A stretch of DNA of 64,000 nucleotides from Paraburkholderia tropica (GTDB lineage: Bacteria > Pseudomonadota > Gammaproteobacteria > Burkholderiales > Burkholderiaceae). Below, piece after piece: positions 61,301 through 64,000 of this stretch. The number at the start of each line of letters is the position of its first letter. Position 1 is the first letter of the stretch. The translations under genes and the position numbers were made by a program. The stretch is from NCBI RefSeq assembly GCF_914484835.1, contig NZ_CAJZAR010000065.1, forward strand, positions 1-64,000, read 5' to 3'. The notes beneath the pieces are model-generated. The model did no database searches and had not been told where the DNA came from. It worked only from the letters and a program-made list of their open reading frames with translations.

Positions 61301-64000
61301 TCGCGCGCTTCGGCGTCGACGAGCGCGGCGAGTTGCGCGTGCGCGTCGGCTTGCGTCGAGAGATCGATGTGTTCGAGCGGCACGCGGGCGGCCGGGTCGG
61401 CGAACATCGTATCGCCGACGCGCGAGAAGTGCGCGCGCAAGGCGTCGTGACGCGCGACCGTCGCCGCGAAGGCGCGTTCGAAGGCGGCTTCGTTCAGATC
61501 GCCATTCAGCTCCAGCGTGAACGATTCGTTGAACGCGAGCGAAGCCTCATGGCTTTGCTGCGCCGACATCCAGATTTCCTTTTGCGGCTCGGTCAGCGGC
61601 GCTTGCGTGGGCGCTGCCGTTGCCGCTGCGGGAATCGCAGCGGGCGTGTCGACCGGCTGCGCCGTGCCGCCGAGAATGCCCGCCGATTGCAGCGCGGCGA
61701 TGGCTTCGACAAAGGCGTCACCGATCTTGCGGATGTCTTCGTCGGAATGGCTCGTGGTCAGGAAGCAGGGGAAGCCTTCCATGATGTGCACGCCGAGGAA
61801 GCGCATATACGCGTAGAACAGGCTGCCCAGGCGATCCTCGCTCGCGAAGCTGATGTAGAACCAGCTTGAGAACGTCTCCGCGCGCGACGCGATGCCCACT
61901 TTCTCCAGATGCGTGTTGATGCGCTGCACGAGGCCGTCCATGCGCGCGCCGAGCGTTTCTTGCAGCGCGGGTCCGGCGGCCTTCAGATGCAGCAGCACGG
62001 CCTTCATCGCGGCCAGCACGACCGGATGGCGCACGAACGTGCCGGCGAAGAAAGTCGGCGGCACTTCGGGCACCGACGCATCGCCGAATTGCCATTGGCC
62101 GCCGTCGAGCGCATCCATGTATTGCGCGGTGCCCGCGAGCACGCCCACCGGCAGACCGCCGCCCACGACCTTGCCGTAGGTCGCCATGTCGCCCTTGATG
62201 CCCCAGTAGCCTTGCATGCCCGCCGGGTGCACGCGGAAGCCCGTCACCACTTCGTCGACGATCAGCGCCGATTCGTTCGCGGCGGTCACGTCACGCAGCT
62301 GCTGCACGAATTCCTTCGGACGCAGATTCGGATGGCGCGACTGCACCGGCTCGATCAGCACGGCGGCGATGTCGTCGATGTTGGCCTTGATCCATTCCAG
62401 GCTTTCGCTGCGCGCGTAGGGCAGCACGACCATGTTGCCGACCGAGCTGTTCGGGATGCCGGGGGCGAGCGGGAACGCGCGCGGCACGCCCGCTTCGCTG
62501 CCGGGTTTCACCAGCACTTCGTCGAACTGGCCGTGATAGTCGCCGTCGAAGCAGACCACCTTGTCCTTGCCCGTCACGGTGCGCGCGAGGCGCATCGCGG
62601 CCATCACGGCTTCCGAGCCGGTGTTGCAGAACGTGACGCGCTCGTGGCCCGTCATGTCGGCGAACATCTGCGCGACTTCGCCCGCGAGCGGCGACTGCGG
62701 CCCGATCGCGAAGCCTTCGGCCATCTGCGCGTTCACGGCGTCCACGACGAAGTCGGGCGTGTGGCCGAACGCGGTCTGGCCGTAGCCGTTCACGAGGTCG
62801 ATGTATTCGTTGCCGTCGACGTCCCAGATCTTCGAGCCCTTCGAGCGTTGCGCGACGATCGGATAGACGAGTTCCTTCCACTCTTCGCGGAAGCCGCTCG
62901 CGGTGCGCGGGTCGGCGAGCACGGCGCGGTACGACTGCGTGCGCGACTTCGACGTGGCCGTTTTGGCCGAGTAGCGCGTGGCGAGATCGGCGATGAAGGC
63001 GCTTTGCACGTCGGTCATTTGCGCCGAAGTCGTCGCGCCGGGCTTGTAGGCGGTGAAGCGCGTCGGGCGGTTTTCCTCGAACTTGATTTCGGGGCCGGCG
63101 TGCGCGGCGGCGGCGGGTGCTGCTGCGGGTGCGGCGATCGGTGCGGATGCTGCAACCGGCGCGGGCGCTGCGATCGCCGCAACGGGCGCGACTGTCGCGA
63201 CAGGTTGCGCAGCCACGACGGGCACGCCTTGGAGCACTTCGAGCTGACGCGTCATCAGCGATTGCATGGCGGCGATCTGGTCGCGGATCACCGATTGCAC
63301 GTCGCCCGTGACGGGCAGCGCGGTGACGGCGGTCACGGCGGTGACGCCAGGCGCGGCGCTTACCTGAGCAGCAACCGGTGTAGCGACAGGCGCAACAGCA
63401 ACCGGCGCGGCAACCGCAACCGCTTCAACCGGCGCGGGCGCGGCCACCGGTTCCGGGTCGGGCGGCAGCGCGCCGTCGAGGAACTGCGCGAGCGCGGGCA
63501 GCGTCGGATAGTCGCTCATGATCTGGCGGAAGCTGATCGTCACGTCGTAGCGGCGGCGCAGCTGGCGCGAGACCTGACCCATGAACAGCGAGTCGTAGCC
63601 GAGATCCCAGAACGTCACATTCGGATCGGAGGTGTCCGGCGCCTCGCCCGACATTTCGGTGAGGAGCGACGCCAGTTCGGCGACGAGACGCGGCTTGCGG
63701 TCGATTTGAGCGGTTTGGGCCATGGCGGTCTGAGGATGGTCGGTAATCGCGTTGGTGGAAGCGGGCGCGGCAATCGCCGCGGCTTGCGTCGCTGTTTGTG
63801 TTGTTGTCTGCGTAGTTGTCTGTGTTGTTGTTTCTGTCGCGGCTTGTGTCTGAGTCGGACGGGACGCCGCCGATGCGGGCGCGTCGACCCAGTGCCGTTC
63901 GGGTTCGAACGGATACGTCGGCAGCGCGACGCGGCGGGCGTCGGCGCTGTGCAGTGCGCGCCAGTCCGGCGTCACGCCGTTGAGCCAGAGCCGTCCGGTC
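58330..64000 (-). CDS. Hybrid PKS-NRPS (partial): AT end-ACP-aminotransferase-C-A(Gly)-PCP
   Basis: The gene continues past the right edge, since the frame stays open to 64000 and the visible start is inside an acyltransferase end (RRVALPTYPFEPERHW). Residue numbers here count from the codon at 63975. There follow a Thr/Gln linker (41-64), an ACP (90-168; Ser129 in GYDSL), an Ala/Val/Pro linker (170-295), and a class III PLP aminotransferase (305-765; Lys602 in ATYGKVVGGG). Next are a condensation domain (790-1225; intact HHIICDG at 921-927), an adenylation domain (1245-1730), and a PCP (1780-1855; Ser1816 in GADSL). The A-domain pocket reads DILQLGLIWK, the glycine code as I recall it. The order ACP-aminotransferase-C-A-PCP is that of McyE-type enzymes. 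Confidence 0.92.
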   Translation of the reverse strand, partial: TGRLWLNGVTPDWRALHSADARRVALPTYPFEPERHWVDAPASAASRPTQTQAATETTTQTTTQTTTQTATQAAAIAAPASTNAITDHPQTAMAQTAQIDRKPRLVAELASLLTEMSGEAPDTSDPNVTFWDLGYDSLFMGQVSRQLRRRYDVTISFRQIMSDYPTLPALAQFLDGALPPDPEPVAAPAPVEAVAVAAPVAVAPVATPVAAQVSAAPGVTAVTAVTALPVTGDVQSVIRDQIAAMQSLMTRQLEVLQGVPVVAAQPVATVAPVAAIAAPAPVAASAPIAAPAAAPAAAAHAGPEIKFEENRPTRFTAYKPGATTSAQMTDVQSAFIADLATRYSAKTATSKSRTQSYRAVLADPRTASGFREEWKELVYPIVAQRSKGSKIWDVDGNEYIDLVNGYGQTAFGHTPDFVVDAVNAQMAEGFAIGPQSPLAGEVAQMFADMTGHERVTFCNTGSEAVMAAMRLARTVTGKDKVVCFDGDYHGQFDEVLVKPGSEAGVPRAFPLAPGIPNSSVGNMVVLPYARSESLEWIKANIDDIAAVLIEPVQSRHPNLRPKEFVQQLRDVTAANESALIVDEVVTGFRVHPAGMQGYWGIKGDMATYGKVVGGGLPVGVLAGTAQYMDALDGGQWQFGDASVPEVPPTFFAGTFVRHPVVLAAMKAVLLHLKAAGPALQETLGARMDGLVQRINTHLEKVGIASRAETFSSWFYISFASEDRLGSLFYAYMRFLGVHIMEGFPCFLTTSHSDEDIRKIGDAFVEAIAALQSAGILGGTAQPVDTPAAIPAAATAAPTQAPLTEPQKEIWMSAQQSHEASLAFNESFTLELNGDLNEAAFERAFAATVARHDALRAHFSRVGDTMFADPAARVPLEHIDLSTQADAHAQLAALVDAEAREVFDLTRAPLARAALVRLEANKWAFVFTAHHIICDGWSINIILRDLQALYAADVSGTPAELDDVQSFLAFAKAQDEAGVDKDTRDFWMNLHREGAPQLDLPGDRVRPEVKSFNGASTTRLLNADLLKQLKTAASKQGCSLFAALFGGAQVLFGRLAGRDDVVIAAPMAGQSQAGEALLAGHCVNFLPLRVKFDGAQSFATHMKAVRDHLYDAGDRQNYTYGALVRDLGIKRDFSRLPLTDLQFNLEKVDSQLDMAGVSTRFAPNAKAYSNFDLFLNVIESAQGLRLDCDFNTDVYDESTIQRWLGYYETLLGAIAANADTPVAALPLLGDVEIRHLRDELNASQRDYDLTQTTPALIAAQAHKTPEAVAVADEVASLSYSELDARADQIARGLAASGIAPHGRVAIAMERTAMTVAAMIGVWRAGCAYVPLDMTMPAARLRQILDGAGIAAVLSDEGSRAVLEPGDHRVLELEALLAQHDDKSVALPRVQDADAAYVIFTSGSTGQPKGVEIPHRALSNFLLSMAQEPGFTAQDRIVAVTTFSFDISGLELFLPLVTGGQVFVAGHAEVRTGYELVSRMKAQASTMLQATPSLWRMLLEAGFKAPQGFKILCGGEPLPRDLADALLATGAEVWNLYGPTETTIWSAAARVDANGPVILGAPLANTQLHVLTDDLRLAPEGVTGELWIGGDGLATGYFNRPDLTDAAFRTVAIEGGAPARLYRTGDLAKRLADGSLQHLGRRDQQIKLRGFRIEIEDIEAALRKAPGVAAAAVALHEVNGHPRLVGYVVETQDGKADLGEIAAYVALELPTYMVPTLWMTLAALPQTQNGKLDRKALPVPTADMVAAPARHAHAAHATLKAVPQTAAPVEAESADTHAEALAEAPAASEPAALTPTQAALVSIWSDVLGVQQIGIDQPFFSLGADSLQLFRIVARMNERGLGVDARQLMKNVSIAQLAASLDGAQVEEVAEAAAVARPSILNFKRRNAGGM
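63784..63855 (-). repeat. Thr/Gln-rich microsatellite in the linker
   Basis: Residues 41-64 (counted from the codon at 63975) are a run of T, Q and A built from repeated ACA/CAA-like codons with TTQ steps (core TTTQTTTQTTTQ). The DNA is a GT-rich imperfect repeat on the plus strand. It forms a flexible linker between the acyltransferase end and the ACP. Confidence 0.75.

Noticed and set aside
57523..61869. Open frame of 1448 codons on the plus strand opposite the NRPS genes
   Set aside because: Its protein is an Arg/His/Gln/Glu-rich shadow of high-GC third codon positions; the minus-strand reading has clear C, A, PCP and TE domains.
1..64000. Insertion sequences, prophage, CRISPR array, tRNA or rRNA genes
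   Set aside because: No transposase, integrase, phage structural gene, regularly spaced repeat array or recognisable tRNA/rRNA stretch was found by reading both strands.

Overview
The window is GC-rich chromosomal DNA of a member of the Burkholderiaceae, most likely Paraburkholderia, Caballeronia or Burkholderia. This rests on codon use, Burkholderia-type small families (DUF4148-like, DUF5594, XapX, host-attachment protein, entericidin) and a perfect hairpin at the left edge that resembles repeats common in that group. I see no rRNA, tRNA, insertion sequence, prophage or CRISPR array. 49 protein genes are supported; the last one runs off the right edge.

Layout. (1) 0-8 kb: two MFS exporters, a small secreted protein, a winged-helix/TPR regulator, a crotonase-family enzyme, a homologue of plasmid fertility-inhibition factors, and a LysR regulator. 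(2) 8.5-14 kb: an aspartate-to-alanine energy module, with two tandem AspT-type antiporters followed by aspartate 4-decarboxylase. (3) 15.7-20.3 kb: a xanthine dehydrogenase operon xdhA-xdhB-xdhC, in which XdhC lacks its usual N-terminal domain; a LysR gene follows convergently. (4) 20.4-28.3 kb: a DsbA-like isomerase, a TAXI-type binding protein, a BON-domain periplasmic protein, a TauE/SafE permease, a RarD-like permease and small Burkholderia proteins. (5) 28.3-33.5 kb: a sulfide/persulfide detoxification module. An ArsR/BigR-type repressor, two YeeE/YedE half-transporters, a DUF442-SQR fusion and a TauE permease lie on one strand; a metallo-beta-lactamase-fold persulfide dioxygenase-like gene is divergent. 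An inverted repeat sits across two near-consensus, face-to-face sigma-70 promoters between them. (6) 33.7-38.9 kb: a quinone-reductase-like enzyme, XapX, host-attachment protein, FMN split-barrel protein, entericidin, a WecA/MraY-like transferase and a GntR regulator.

(7) 39-54.7 kb: an exopolysaccharide locus of the Wzy-dependent type. It has a secreted clan GH-A glycosidase (divergent), a polyprenyl-phosphate sugar transferase, a Wza-type exporter, a Wzc-type tyrosine autokinase, an acyltransferase, four glycosyltransferases, a Wzy/WaaL-like polymerase and a Wzx-like flippase. Several of these overlap at start and stop codons. (8) 54.7-64 kb, minus strand: the 3' end of a hybrid PKS-NRPS cluster. 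The visible order is (end of an acyltransferase domain)-ACP-aminotransferase-C-A-PCP, then a separate C-thioesterase protein, then an SGNH hydrolase in the same orientation. The A domain reads as a glycine code. The last C domain has HSxxxDG in place of HHxxxDG, and the thioesterase has Cys in place of the Ser nucleophile. This carrier-less terminal C-TE protein, fed by a beta-aminoacyl-glycine type intermediate, is the best candidate here for undescribed chemistry.
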